Positions 16,469 through 25,427 of a stretch of DNA of 64,000 nucleotides are shown here, in pieces; within the stretch, counting starts at the first letter, position 1, and each line of letters starts with the position of its first letter. Below the pieces are notes generated by a model that worked only from the letters and a program-made list of their open reading frames with translations, was not told the origin of the DNA and ran no database searches. This DNA is from Paraburkholderia oxyphila NBRC 105797. Lineage in GTDB: Bacteria; Pseudomonadota; Gammaproteobacteria; Burkholderiales; Burkholderiaceae. The stretch lies in contig NZ_BAYD01000031.1 in NCBI RefSeq assembly GCF_000685075.1, positions 36,860 through 100,859 of the forward strand. Direction: 5' to 3'. The translations under genes and the position numbers were made by a program.

Positions 16469-17974
16469 ATGGAGCAGCACGCCACCCCGGTACGCCTCTT
16501 CGAGCGCGTACGCATCGTCACGATACAGCCCGCGGGCTATGCGCATGCCGCTGCGTTCCGCGAATACGCGTCCGCCCTGCGAGCGGCCTTTGCGGCGCTG
16601 GGCTCGCAGGTCGACGCCGCGGACAATCAATTGCTCGTGGGCGAGGGCGTGAACCTCGTGTTCGGCGGACATCTGCTCAACCCTGGCACCACACTGCCCG
16701 GCAATTGCATCATCGTGAATCTGGAGCAGATGAGGGCGGGCTGGCCCGCGAAATTCCCTCACTACATCGAGTTGTTGCGTCGTCACGTCGTGCTGGATTA
16801 CTCGCCGTCCAATATCGGGCGTATCCGCGAGCTGACCGGCAATCCCCACGTCTATCGGCTCAAACCGGGCTATGTCCCGAATCTCACCTGTATCGAGCCC
16901 GCCGCGCAGCAGGACGTGGACGTGCTCTCTTATGGCTCGATCAACGAGCGACGCAGCAAGATTCTGGATGCACTGCGCGAAGCCGGCCTCGTGGTTCAGC
17001 ACCTGGTGGGCGTCTACGGCGTCGAGCGCGACCAGTGGATCGCGCGCAGCAAGATCCTGCTCAATGTCCACTTTTACGAGGACAAGATTCACGAGGTTAT
17101 CCGCACCTCGTTTCTGCTCGCCAACCGCAAGGCGGTGGTGAGCGAGTGCGAGCCCGAAACCGAAATCGACGACGACTTGCGCGATGCGCTCGTGGCGGTG
17201 CCGTATGGCGAGATCGTGCAAACCTGTGTCGCGCTCGCCAGGGACGATGTGCGGCGTCGCGAGGTGGAGCAGCGCGGCTTCGAAATTTTCGCCCGCCGCG
17301 ATCAGGCCGCGATCCTTGCGGCGGTGCTTGCGCAGCTTTCACGGCCATTGCCCCGTCGCATCAATCTGGGCAGCGGCAAGGCCTACGACCCGGAGCGCCT
17401 GAATATCGACATCGACCCGAAATGGCAGCCCGATATCCTCGGCGATCTCGCTCACGCCGCAGGCTTGAAGCAGATCTTCTTCAGCCCCAAATACGGCCTG
17501 ACGCGGCTCGAAGCGGGCCAGTTCGACGAGATCACGACGATGGACGTGCTCGAGCACGTGCCGGATCTGGTGACGTTCATGACGCACTGCCTCGAACTGC
17601 TGCGTGTGGGCGGGGCGATGCGCATTGGCGTGCCTTACGACCTCTCGTACGGCGCATGGCAAGACCCCACGCACGTGCGTGCATTCAACGAGCGCAGCTG
17701 GCTCTACTACACGGAGTGGCACTGGTACACGGGCTGGACTCATGCGCGCTTCGACCTCGCGCAGCTGAAGATGACGCTGAGCCCGGTCGGCCAGGCGCTC
17801 AAGGCGCGCGGCATGCTGGACGAAGAGATTTTCCGGACGCCACGCGCCGTCGACGACATGCAGGTGGTGCTCGTCAAACGGATGTTGACCGAGCCGGAGC
17901 GGGAGCATGCGCTGGCATGGCAGCGCGGCGCCTTGCGCACAGCGCAGTCCGCGGGCGCCGGGCGCCGGGCGTGA
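16469..17974 (+). CDS. Fusion of a glycosyltransferase and a SAM methyltransferase
   Basis: This protein of about 501 residues has two parts. The N-terminal about 300 residues resemble CgeB/family 1-like glycosyltransferases: IARSKILLNVHFYEDKIHEVIRTS and LLANRKAVVSECEPE form the nucleotide-sugar region. The C-terminal part, from RRINLGSGKAYDPERLNIDID, is a class I methyltransferase; FDEITTMDVLEHVPD and RVGGAMRIGVPYD are its motifs. Such a bifunctional enzyme would add and methylate a sugar on a surface glycan or protein. I choose ATG 16469 because GGAG lies nine bases before it; a GTG at 16415 would add 18 residues. No other polysaccharide gene is nearby. Confidence 0.82.
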   Translation: MEQHATPVRLFERVRIVTIQPAGYAHAAAFREYASALRAAFAALGSQVDAADNQLLVGEGVNLVFGGHLLNPGTTLPGNCIIVNLEQMRAGWPAKFPHYIELLRRHVVLDYSPSNIGRIRELTGNPHVYRLKPGYVPNLTCIEPAAQQDVDVLSYGSINERRSKILDALREAGLVVQHLVGVYGVERDQWIARSKILLNVHFYEDKIHEVIRTSFLLANRKAVVSECEPETEIDDDLRDALVAVPYGEIVQTCVALARDDVRRREVEQRGFEIFARRDQAAILAAVLAQLSRPLPRRINLGSGKAYDPERLNIDIDPKWQPDILGDLAHAAGLKQIFFSPKYGLTRLEAGQFDEITTMDVLEHVPDLVTFMTHCLELLRVGGAMRIGVPYDLSYGAWQDPTHVRAFNERSWLYYTEWHWYTGWTHARFDLAQLKMTLSPVGQALKARGMLDEEIFRTPRAVDDMQVVLVKRMLTEPEREHALAWQRGALRTAQSAGAGRRA

Positions 17975-18055
17975 GCGCGAGCGCGCCGGCGAGGGGGCGC
18001 CGCTGCTTCAATGATGTCTCGTGCGTGATAATCGCGAGGCACCGACCGAACGGAG

Positions 18056-18607
18056 ATGAAACTGAAACGCGCAAACTATTACCTTGTCGTTCTGGCCGCC
18101 GCGGCCTGTGCGGCGCTACTCAGCGCTTGCGACCAGCGGAAAGTCGCTGACGCCGTGAATGCGGTCAAACCGGATTCGATGGCGTTCGGCGGGCTGAAAA
18201 TCGGCGTCTCGACGGTCGAGGACGTGCGGCGTCAGGCCGGCAAGCCCGAGATGGTGTGGGAGGACGACGACGGCGCGCAGCGCCTCGAATACCCGCGCGG
18301 GCCGAACGGCTTGACGACATGGATGCTCGACTTCGACGCGGACGGCAAGCTGGTTGCGATGACCCAGGCGCTGACGGCGCAGAATATTGCGCAAGTGGTG
18401 CCGGGCATGCCGCAGGACGAGGTGCGCCGCCTGCTCGGCAAGCCGGCGACGGTCGCGAAGTACGCGCTGAGCCACGAGGAAGTATGGAGCTGGCACTGGG
18501 CCGAAGGCGGCGTGGCCGGCGACGGCATGTTCAACGCCCATTTTTCGCCGGATGGGCTCGTGGTCCGCACTTCGCGCTCGGACGCACCCGGGCACGAGCA
18601 GCATTGA
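18056..18607 (+). CDS. Lipoprotein with duplicated BamE/SmpA-like repeat
   Basis: The 183-residue protein has a type II signal peptide with lipobox LLSAC (Cys about residue 25). Two related segments follow: GGLKIGVSTVEDVRRQAGKPEMVWED and VPGMPQDEVRRLLGKPATVAKY. This G-(x)-DVRRxxGKP pattern is the SmpA/OmlA/BamE unit. BamE is a small outer-membrane assembly lipoprotein with one unit, so this longer form is a relative rather than BamE itself. An outer-membrane location is inferred. The ATG is preceded directly by CGGAG. Confidence 0.8.
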   Translation: MKLKRANYYLVVLAAAACAALLSACDQRKVADAVNAVKPDSMAFGGLKIGVSTVEDVRRQAGKPEMVWEDDDGAQRLEYPRGPNGLTTWMLDFDADGKLVAMTQALTAQNIAQVVPGMPQDEVRRLLGKPATVAKYALSHEEVWSWHWAEGGVAGDGMFNAHFSPDGLVVRTSRSDAPGHEQH

Positions 18608-18650
18608 CGAGGCGTCCGTTGCAGGCCCCGCGCGGGCAAGGAGGGTGGAG

Positions 18651-18902
18651 ATGAAGCGTATCGCGCTATTGTGGAATGTCGTGAAGGGCGATCTGCGCGT
18701 GCTGTGGTTCGCGCTGCGTCAGCCCGGCCGGCCGGGGTGGTTGATGCCCGCGACGGCGCTCGTCGTGCTCTATGCGCTCGCGCCGTTCAATATCGCGCTG
18801 CCGTTGGTGGGCGTGGTCGACGACGGCATTCTCGTGCCGCTGGTGTTGCATTTGCTGGTGCGCTGCTTGCCGATGGATTTGAGGCGGGCAGGGCGGGTTT
18901 GA
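18651..18902 (+). CDS. DUF1232 small membrane protein
   Basis: The 83-residue protein contains the DUF1232 signature around ALAPFNIALPLVGVVDDGILVPLVL, which in the family reads like LSPIDLIPD...GYLDD. It has one or two membrane segments. The start is ATG 18651 behind GGTGGAG; the upstream open frame overlaps the end of the lipoprotein gene and is not used. The function of DUF1232 proteins is unknown. It is convergent with the RND operon. Confidence 0.8.
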   Translation: MKRIALLWNVVKGDLRVLWFALRQPGRPGWLMPATALVVLYALAPFNIALPLVGVVDDGILVPLVLHLLVRCLPMDLRRAGRV

Positions 18903-18931
18903 TCGCGCGAGGCGCGGCGGCCGGTGTAGGC

Positions 18932-18962
18932 AAAAAAAGCGGCTGAGGAACTGCTTCAGCCG
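18932..18962 (-). terminator. Rho-independent terminator of the RND operon
   Basis: Read on the minus strand, the stem GCGGCTGA/TCAGCCGC with a nine-base loop is followed by TTTTTTT. It lies 25 bases after the last RND gene and ends that operon. Confidence 0.88.
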
Positions 18963-18986
18963 CCACACTAGCGTTGCACCCGATCG

Positions 18987-21900
18987 TTACTCCAGCACCC
19001 GCGGCGGCGGCGCCGCGCGCCCGCGCTTCTCATCCCACCACACGCGCAGGCGGTCCATATACAGATACACCACCGGCGTCGTATAGAGCGTGAGCGCCTG
19101 GCTCACGATCAGCCCGCCCACGATCGAGATGCCGAGCGGCGCGCGTAGCTCCGCGCCTTCGCCGCGCCCGAACGCGAGCGGCAGCGCGCCCAGCAGCGCG
19201 GCACAGGTCGTCATCATGATCGGCCGAAAGCGCAGCAAGCACGCCTGATAGATCGCATCGCGCGAGTTCAGCCCCTGGCGCGACGCGTCGATCGCGAAGT
19301 CCACCATCATGATCGCGTTCTTCTTCACGATGCCGATCAGCAGGATCACGCCGATCAGCGCGATGATGCTGAACTCGGTCTTGAAGAGCAGCAGCGCGAG
19401 CAGCGCGCCCACGCCCGCCGAAGGCAGCGTCGAGAGAATCGTGAGCGGGTGGATGTAGCTCTCGTAGAGGATGCCGAGCACGATATACACGGCCGCGAGC
19501 GCCGCGAGAATCAGCAGCGGCTGGTTGTCGAGCGATTGCTGGAACGCCTGCGCGGTGCCCTGGAAGCTGCCGTGGATGGTCTGCGGCATGCCGATCTCGG
19601 CCATCGTGTCGTAGATGGCCTCGGTGGCGTCCGAGAGCGACTTGCCCGGCGGCAGGTTGAACGAGATCGTCGAGGCCACGAACTGGCTCTGGTGGTTCAC
19701 CGAGAGCGGCGTCGTGCCCGGCCCGAACGAGGCGATCGCCGAGAGCGGGATCATCGTTTCCTGCGCCGTGGAGACCGCCGCGCCCGAGGACGCGCTCGAC
19801 TTGCCGCTCGCCGCGATCGAATTGATCGCGAGATTGCGCGCGGAGTCGGCGGCGATGGCCGCGGCGCTCGAGGCCGACGTTGCGCCCGTGCCGCCGGTCG
19901 AGGCGCTGGACGTGGAAGGCCCGGTGACCGTGCCCGCGGTCGCGTTGGTGCTCTGTGCGCCGCTTGCCGTGCCGCCCGACGTGCTCACCCAGATCTGGTC
20001 GAGCATCTCCGGGCTTTGCCAGTACTGCGGCGCGACTTCCATCACCACGTGGTACTGGTTCAGCGGGTTGTAGATGGTCGAGACCTGGCGCTGGCCGAAC
20101 GCGTCGTAGAGTGTGTTGTCGATCTGCGAAGGCGTGATGTTCAGGCGTGCCGCGCTCGCGCGGTCGATCGTGATCATCGATTCGAGGCCGCCTTGCTGCT
20201 GGTCCGAGTTCACGTCGGCGAGCTCGGGGCGCGCTTGCAGCGCCTCGGTGAGCTTCGGCCCCCACTTGTAGAGGTCGGCGGTATTGTCGGCGAGCAGCGT
20301 GAACTGATACTGCGCGTTCGACTGCCGCCCGCCCACGCGGATGTCCTGCACGGCCTGCAGGAAGGTGCGCGCGCCCGCCACGTGCGAAAGCGGCCCGCGC
20401 AGTTGCGCGATCACCTCGTCGGCGGAAAGCTTGCGCTCGCTCTTGGGCTTGAGCGAGACGAACATGAAGCCCGAGTTGGTCGCGTGCCCACCCGTGAAGC
20501 CCACCACCTGATCGACGGCCGGATTCTCGCCAACGATCTTCATCATCTCGGCGAACTTCACCTTCATCGCCTGGAACGAGGTGGACTGGTCGGCCTGAAT
20601 GCCGCCCACGAGCCGCCCCGTATCCTGCTGCGGAAAGAAGCCCTTGGGGATGACCACGTAAAGCACGACGTTCAGCGCGATGGTGGCGACGAGTGTCAGC
20701 ATGATCAGGCGTGGATGCTCGAGCGCCCAGCCGAGCGTGTGCTCGTAGCCGCGATGCAGGTGCGTGAAGCCGCGCTCGAGCCACTGGCCGAAGCGGCCTT
20801 CCTTTTTCTTCTCCTGCGGTTGCTCGAGCAGGCGCGAGCACATCATCGGCGTGAGCGTGAGCGAGACCACGAGCGACACGGCGATCGCGAGCGAGAGCGT
20901 GAGCGCGAACTCGCGAAACAGGCGCCCGACGATGCCGCCCATCAGCAAAATGGGCAGGAACACGGCCACCAGCGAGACGCTGATCGAGAGCACCGTGAAG
21001 CCCACCTCGCGCGCGCCGAGCAGCGCGGCCTTCATGCGCGGCACGCCGTTCTCGATGTGCCGCGAGATGTTCTCGAGCACGACGATGGCGTCGTCCACCA
21101 CGAAGCCTGTCGCGATGGTGAGCGCCATCAGCGAGAGGTTGTCGAGCGAGAAGCCCATCAGGTACATGGCCGCGAAGGTGCCGATGATCGAGATCGGCAC
21201 CGCCACGCTCGGGATCAGCGTCGCGCGCCAGTTGCGCAGGAACAGGAACACCACCATCACGACGAGCGCCACGGCGATCATGAGCGTGTGCTCGGTGTCC
21301 TTGAGCGAGGCGCGGATCGTGACCGAGCGGTCCGAGGCGGGGATCACGTCGACGTTGGCGGGCAGCGAGGCCTTCAGTTGCGGCAGCATCGCGATCACGC
21401 GGTCGACCGTCTCGATGATGTTCGCGCCGGGCTGGCGGTAGATGATCACGAGCACCGAGTGCTTGCCGTTGGTGAGGCCCAGGTTGCGCAGGTCTTCGAC
21501 CGAATCGACGACTTCGCTCACGTCGGAGAGCTTCACGCCCGCGCCGTTGCGATAGGCGATGATGAGGTCCTTGTACTGGCTCGCCTTGCTCGCCTGGTCG
21601 TTGGTATAGAGCTGGAAGCGCTGCGGGCCGAACTCGATGTCGCCCTTGGGGCTGTTCGCGTTCGCCGAGGCGAGCGCCGCGCGCACGTCTTCGAGGCCAA
21701 TGCCGTAGTGAAACAGCGCGTGCGGCTCCAGTTCCACGCGCACTGCCGGGTTGGCCGAGCCGTTCACGTCGACTTCGCCCACGCCGTCCACCTGCGAGAG
21801 CGACTGCTGCAGCACCGTGGCCGCCGAGTCGTAGAGCTGGCCCGCGCTGAGCGTGGGCGAGGTGAGCGCGAGGATCAGGATCGGCGCGTCGGCGGGATTG

Positions 21901-22295
21901 ACCTTGTGGTAGGTCGGGTTCTGCCTGAGGCTCGTCGGCAGGTCGGCGCGCGCGGCGTTGATGGCGGCCTGCACGTCGCGCGCGGCCCCGTCGATGTCGC
22001 GGTTCAGGCCGAACTGCAGCGTGATGCGCGTGCTGCCCACCGAGCTTTGCGAGGTCATCTCGGTGACGTCGGCGATCGAGCCCAGGTGCCGCTCCAGCGG
22101 GCTCGCCACGCTGGTGGCCACGGTTTCGGGGCTCGCGCCGGGCAGCGTCGCCTGCACGGAGATGGTGGGGAAGTCCACTTGCGGCAGCGGCGCGACGGGC
22201 AGCTTCGCGAATGCGAAGAGGCCCGCGAGCGCGATGCCGATCGCGAGCAGCGTGGTGGCGACGGGGCGGTTGATGAACGGGCGCGAGAGATTCAT
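18987..22295 (-). CDS. RND efflux permease (MdtC/MuxC-type)
   Basis: The 1102-residue inner-membrane pump of the HAE1 family has the N-terminal MNLSRPFINRPVATTLLAIG, the proton-relay region with DDAIVVLENISRHIE, and two large periplasmic domains. The second member of an MdtB/MdtC-like pair works as a heterotrimer with the first and exports drugs or detergents with an adaptor and an outer-membrane channel. About residues 768-850 carry a Ser/Thr/Ala/Gly-rich insertion, which makes this protein about 60 residues longer than its partner. It starts four bases after the upstream permease. I give no symbol because MdtC and MuxC orthology cannot be separated by eye. Confidence 0.92.
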   Translation of the reverse strand: MNLSRPFINRPVATTLLAIGIALAGLFAFAKLPVAPLPQVDFPTISVQATLPGASPETVATSVASPLERHLGSIADVTEMTSQSSVGSTRITLQFGLNRDIDGAARDVQAAINAARADLPTSLRQNPTYHKVNPADAPILILALTSPTLSAGQLYDSAATVLQQSLSQVDGVGEVDVNGSANPAVRVELEPHALFHYGIGLEDVRAALASANANSPKGDIEFGPQRFQLYTNDQASKASQYKDLIIAYRNGAGVKLSDVSEVVDSVEDLRNLGLTNGKHSVLVIIYRQPGANIIETVDRVIAMLPQLKASLPANVDVIPASDRSVTIRASLKDTEHTLMIAVALVVMVVFLFLRNWRATLIPSVAVPISIIGTFAAMYLMGFSLDNLSLMALTIATGFVVDDAIVVLENISRHIENGVPRMKAALLGAREVGFTVLSISVSLVAVFLPILLMGGIVGRLFREFALTLSLAIAVSLVVSLTLTPMMCSRLLEQPQEKKKEGRFGQWLERGFTHLHRGYEHTLGWALEHPRLIMLTLVATIALNVVLYVVIPKGFFPQQDTGRLVGGIQADQSTSFQAMKVKFAEMMKIVGENPAVDQVVGFTGGHATNSGFMFVSLKPKSERKLSADEVIAQLRGPLSHVAGARTFLQAVQDIRVGGRQSNAQYQFTLLADNTADLYKWGPKLTEALQARPELADVNSDQQQGGLESMITIDRASAARLNITPSQIDNTLYDAFGQRQVSTIYNPLNQYHVVMEVAPQYWQSPEMLDQIWVSTSGGTASGAQSTNATAGTVTGPSTSSASTGGTGATSASSAAAIAADSARNLAINSIAASGKSSASSGAAVSTAQETMIPLSAIASFGPGTTPLSVNHQSQFVASTISFNLPPGKSLSDATEAIYDTMAEIGMPQTIHGSFQGTAQAFQQSLDNQPLLILAALAAVYIVLGILYESYIHPLTILSTLPSAGVGALLALLLFKTEFSIIALIGVILLIGIVKKNAIMMVDFAIDASRQGLNSRDAIYQACLLRFRPIMMTTCAALLGALPLAFGRGEGAELRAPLGISIVGGLIVSQALTLYTTPVVYLYMDRLRVWWDEKRGRAAPPPRVLE

Positions 22296-22299
22296 CGCG

Positions 22300-25200
22300 T
22301 CAGTGCTCCGTCGACGAAGGCGCAGGCGAGGGCGAGCCGCCGCCGAAGCGCTGGCGCATGCGGCCGGCGATGCGGTCGAACGCCAGGTAGATCACGGGCG
22401 TGGTGAAGAGCGTGAGCGCCTGGCTCACGATCAGGCCGCCCGCAATCGCGATGCCAAGTGGCCGCCGCAGCTCCGAGCCCGCGCCGGTGCCCAGCATCAG
22501 CGGCAGCGCGCCCAGCAGCGCGGCCATCGTCGTCATCATGATCGGGCGGAAACGCAGCAGGCACGCCTGATAGATCGCCTCGCGCGGCGCCTTGCCTTCG
22601 TTGCGCTCGGCGTCGAGCGCGAAGTCGATCATCATGATCGCGTTCTTCTTCACGATGCCGATCAGCAGCACGATGCCGATGATGCCGATGATGTCGAGGT
22701 CGTGCCCGGTCATGATCAGCGCGAGCAGCGCGCCGATCCCCGCGGACGGCAGCGTCGAGAGAATCGTGATCGGATGCACGAAGCTCTCGTAGAGCACGCC
22801 CAGCACGATATACATCGTCACGATGGCCGCGAGGATCAGGAACAGCTCGTTGGCGAGCGACGCCTGGAACGCGAGTGCCGCGCCCTGGAAGCGTGTCTGG
22901 AACGACCCCGGCAGGCCGACGTCTTTCTCGGCCTGCTCGATCGCGTTGACCGCCGCGCCCAGCGAAGCGCCAGGCGCGAGGTTGAACGAGATGGTCGTGG
23001 CCGGGAACTGCGAGAGATGCGTGACGAGCAGCGGCGCGGGACGCTCGTGGAACTTGGCGATGGCCGAGAGCGGCACCTGGCCCGTGGTCGAGGTCGAGGA
23101 GGGCAGGTAGATCCCGTTCAGCGAATCCGTGTAGTGCTGCATCACCGGATCGGCTTCGAGAATCACGCGGTACTGGTTCGACTGCGTGAAGATCGTCGAG
23201 ATGATGCGCTGCCCGAACGCGTCGTAGAGCGCGTTATCCACGGTCGCCGGCGTGATGCCATAGCGCGCGGCGCTCGCGCGGTCGATCTCGATATACACCG
23301 ACTGGCCCTGGTCCTGCAGGTCGGTCGCGACATCGGCGAGCTCGGGAATCTGCTCGAGACGGTGCACGAGCTTGGGCACCCAGGTCGTGAAGTCCTGGAT
23401 ATTGGGCGTCGTGAGCATGAACTGGTATTGCGTCGGGCTCACGGTCGAGTCGATCGTCAGGTCCTGCACCGGCTGCATATAGAGCTTCGCGCCCGAGATA
23501 TGCGAGACCGAGTGCTGCAAGTCGCGGATGATCTGGCTCGCCGTCTCGCTGCGGTCGTCGCGCGGCTTCAGGTTGATGAGCATGCGGCCGCTGTTGAGCG
23601 TGATGTTGGTGCCATCCACGCCGATGAACGAGGTGAGGCTATCGACGTTCTCGTTCTTGAGAATCTCGGTGGCGAGCGCCTGCTGGCGCTCGGCCATCGA
23701 CGCGTACGAGACCGATTGTGGCGCCTGCGTGATTGCCTGGATCACGCCGGTGTCCTGCACGGGGAAGAAGCCCTTGGGCACGATCACGTAGAGCACGCCG
23801 GTGAGCACGAAGGTGATGGCGAACACGATCATCGTGAGACGCTGGCGCGCGAGGACCCATTCGAGCGCGACGCCGTAACGGCCGATGATGTAGTCGAAGA
23901 AACCATGCACGCGCGCCTCGAACCGGTGGCTCTCGGGCGGCGGCGTATGGCGCAGCATCTTCGCGCACATCATCGGCACTAGCGTGAGCGAGACCACGGC
24001 CGAGATCACGATGGTCACGGCAAGCGTGATCGCGAACTCGTGAAAGAGCCGGCCCACCACGTCGCCCATGAAGAGCAGCGGAATCAGCACCGCGATCAGC
24101 GAAACCGTGAGCGAGATGATCGTGAAGCCGATCTGTTTCGAGCCCTTGAGCGCGGCTTCGAGCGGCGTTTCGCCGTCCTCGACGTAGCGCGCGATGTTCT
24201 CGATCATGACGATGGCGTCGTCCACCACGAAGCCGGTCGCGATCGTGAGCGCCATCAGCGAGAGGTTGTCGAGCGAGAAGCCGCAAAGGTACATGACCGC
24301 GAGCGTGCCGATCAGCGAGAGCGGCACCGAAAGGCTCGGAATGATGGTGGCGTAGATGTTGGCGAGGAACAGGTACATCACCAGCACCACCAGCACGACC
24401 GACATCAGCAGCTCGAATTGCACGTCGCGCACCGAGGCGCGGATCGTGGTGGTGCGGTCGGTGACGATCTGCACGTCGAGCGAGGCGGGCAGCGCTTCCT
24501 GCAATTGCGGCAGCAGCGCCTTGACGCTGTCCACCACCTGGATCACGTTCGCGCCGGGCTGGCGCTGCACGTTCAGGATGATCGCAGGCGTGTTGTTGAC
24601 CCACGCGCCGAGCTTGGTGTTCTCGGCGCCCTGCACGATGTTCGCCACGTCCGTGAGCATGACCGGGCGGCCGTTGCGGTAGGCGATCACGGCGTCCTTG
24701 TAGGCGTCGGCGTCGGTGAGCTGATCGTTCGCGTTGATCGTGTAGGCGCGCGTCGGGCCGTCGAAGTTGCCCTTCGGCGTGTTGACGTTCAGGTTCGAGA
24801 TGGTCGTGCGCAAGTCGTCGAGATTCAGGCCGTAGGCCGCGAGCGCGCGCGGGTTCGCCTGGATGCGCACGGCGGGGCGCTGGCCGCCCGTGAGGCTCAC
24901 GAGGCCCACGCCCGCGACCTGCGAGATCTTCTGTGCGAGACGCGTGTCGGCAAGGTCCTGGACCTGGGTGAGCGGCAGCGTCTTCGAGGTGATCGCGAGC
25001 GTGAGGATCGGCGCGTCAGCAGGGTTGACCTTCGCGTAGATCGGCGGCGCGGGCAGGTCGGAAGGCAGCAGGTTGCCGGCCGCGTTGATGGCCGCCTGCA
25101 CTTCCTGCTCGGCCACGTCGAGCGACAGATCGAGGCTGAACTGCAGCGTGATGACCGAGGCGCCCGCCGAGCTTTGCGACGACATCTGGTTAAGCGACGG

Positions 25201-25422
25201 CATCTGCCCGAACTGGCGCTCGAGCGGCGCCGTGACCGAGGACGTCATCACGTCCGGGCTCGCGCCCGGATAGAAGGTCTGCACCTGGATGGTCGGGTAA
25301 TCGACTTCGGGCAGCGCGGACAGCGGCAGGAAACGCAGCGCGACGAGGCCGACCAGCATGATCGCCGCCATGAGCAGCGCCGTGCCGACCGGACGCAGAA
25401 TAAAGACGCGGGAGGGATTCAT
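22300..25422 (-). CDS. RND efflux permease (MdtB/MuxB-type)
   Basis: The 1040-residue HAE1 family protein begins MNPSRVFILRPVGTALLMAAIM. It has the usual 12 membrane segments with DDAIVMIENIARYVEDG in the TM4 region and GIVKKNAIMMIDFALDAER near TM11. Length and order fit the MdtB/MuxB half of a two-permease pump. It lies five bases downstream of the adaptor gene and four bases upstream of the second permease, so the three are one transcript. No outer-membrane channel gene is present in the operon, which implies use of a TolC/OpmB-type protein encoded elsewhere. Confidence 0.93.
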   Translation of the reverse strand: MNPSRVFILRPVGTALLMAAIMLVGLVALRFLPLSALPEVDYPTIQVQTFYPGASPDVMTSSVTAPLERQFGQMPSLNQMSSQSSAGASVITLQFSLDLSLDVAEQEVQAAINAAGNLLPSDLPAPPIYAKVNPADAPILTLAITSKTLPLTQVQDLADTRLAQKISQVAGVGLVSLTGGQRPAVRIQANPRALAAYGLNLDDLRTTISNLNVNTPKGNFDGPTRAYTINANDQLTDADAYKDAVIAYRNGRPVMLTDVANIVQGAENTKLGAWVNNTPAIILNVQRQPGANVIQVVDSVKALLPQLQEALPASLDVQIVTDRTTTIRASVRDVQFELLMSVVLVVLVMYLFLANIYATIIPSLSVPLSLIGTLAVMYLCGFSLDNLSLMALTIATGFVVDDAIVMIENIARYVEDGETPLEAALKGSKQIGFTIISLTVSLIAVLIPLLFMGDVVGRLFHEFAITLAVTIVISAVVSLTLVPMMCAKMLRHTPPPESHRFEARVHGFFDYIIGRYGVALEWVLARQRLTMIVFAITFVLTGVLYVIVPKGFFPVQDTGVIQAITQAPQSVSYASMAERQQALATEILKNENVDSLTSFIGVDGTNITLNSGRMLINLKPRDDRSETASQIIRDLQHSVSHISGAKLYMQPVQDLTIDSTVSPTQYQFMLTTPNIQDFTTWVPKLVHRLEQIPELADVATDLQDQGQSVYIEIDRASAARYGITPATVDNALYDAFGQRIISTIFTQSNQYRVILEADPVMQHYTDSLNGIYLPSSTSTTGQVPLSAIAKFHERPAPLLVTHLSQFPATTISFNLAPGASLGAAVNAIEQAEKDVGLPGSFQTRFQGAALAFQASLANELFLILAAIVTMYIVLGVLYESFVHPITILSTLPSAGIGALLALIMTGHDLDIIGIIGIVLLIGIVKKNAIMMIDFALDAERNEGKAPREAIYQACLLRFRPIMMTTMAALLGALPLMLGTGAGSELRRPLGIAIAGGLIVSQALTLFTTPVIYLAFDRIAGRMRQRFGGGSPSPAPSSTEH

Positions 25423-25427
25423 GCGGC

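Noticed and set aside
19449..23982. Two long plus-strand frames opposite the RND permeases
   Set aside because: Composition is Arg/His/Glu-rich and lacks membrane or domain features; the minus strand encodes clear RND pumps.
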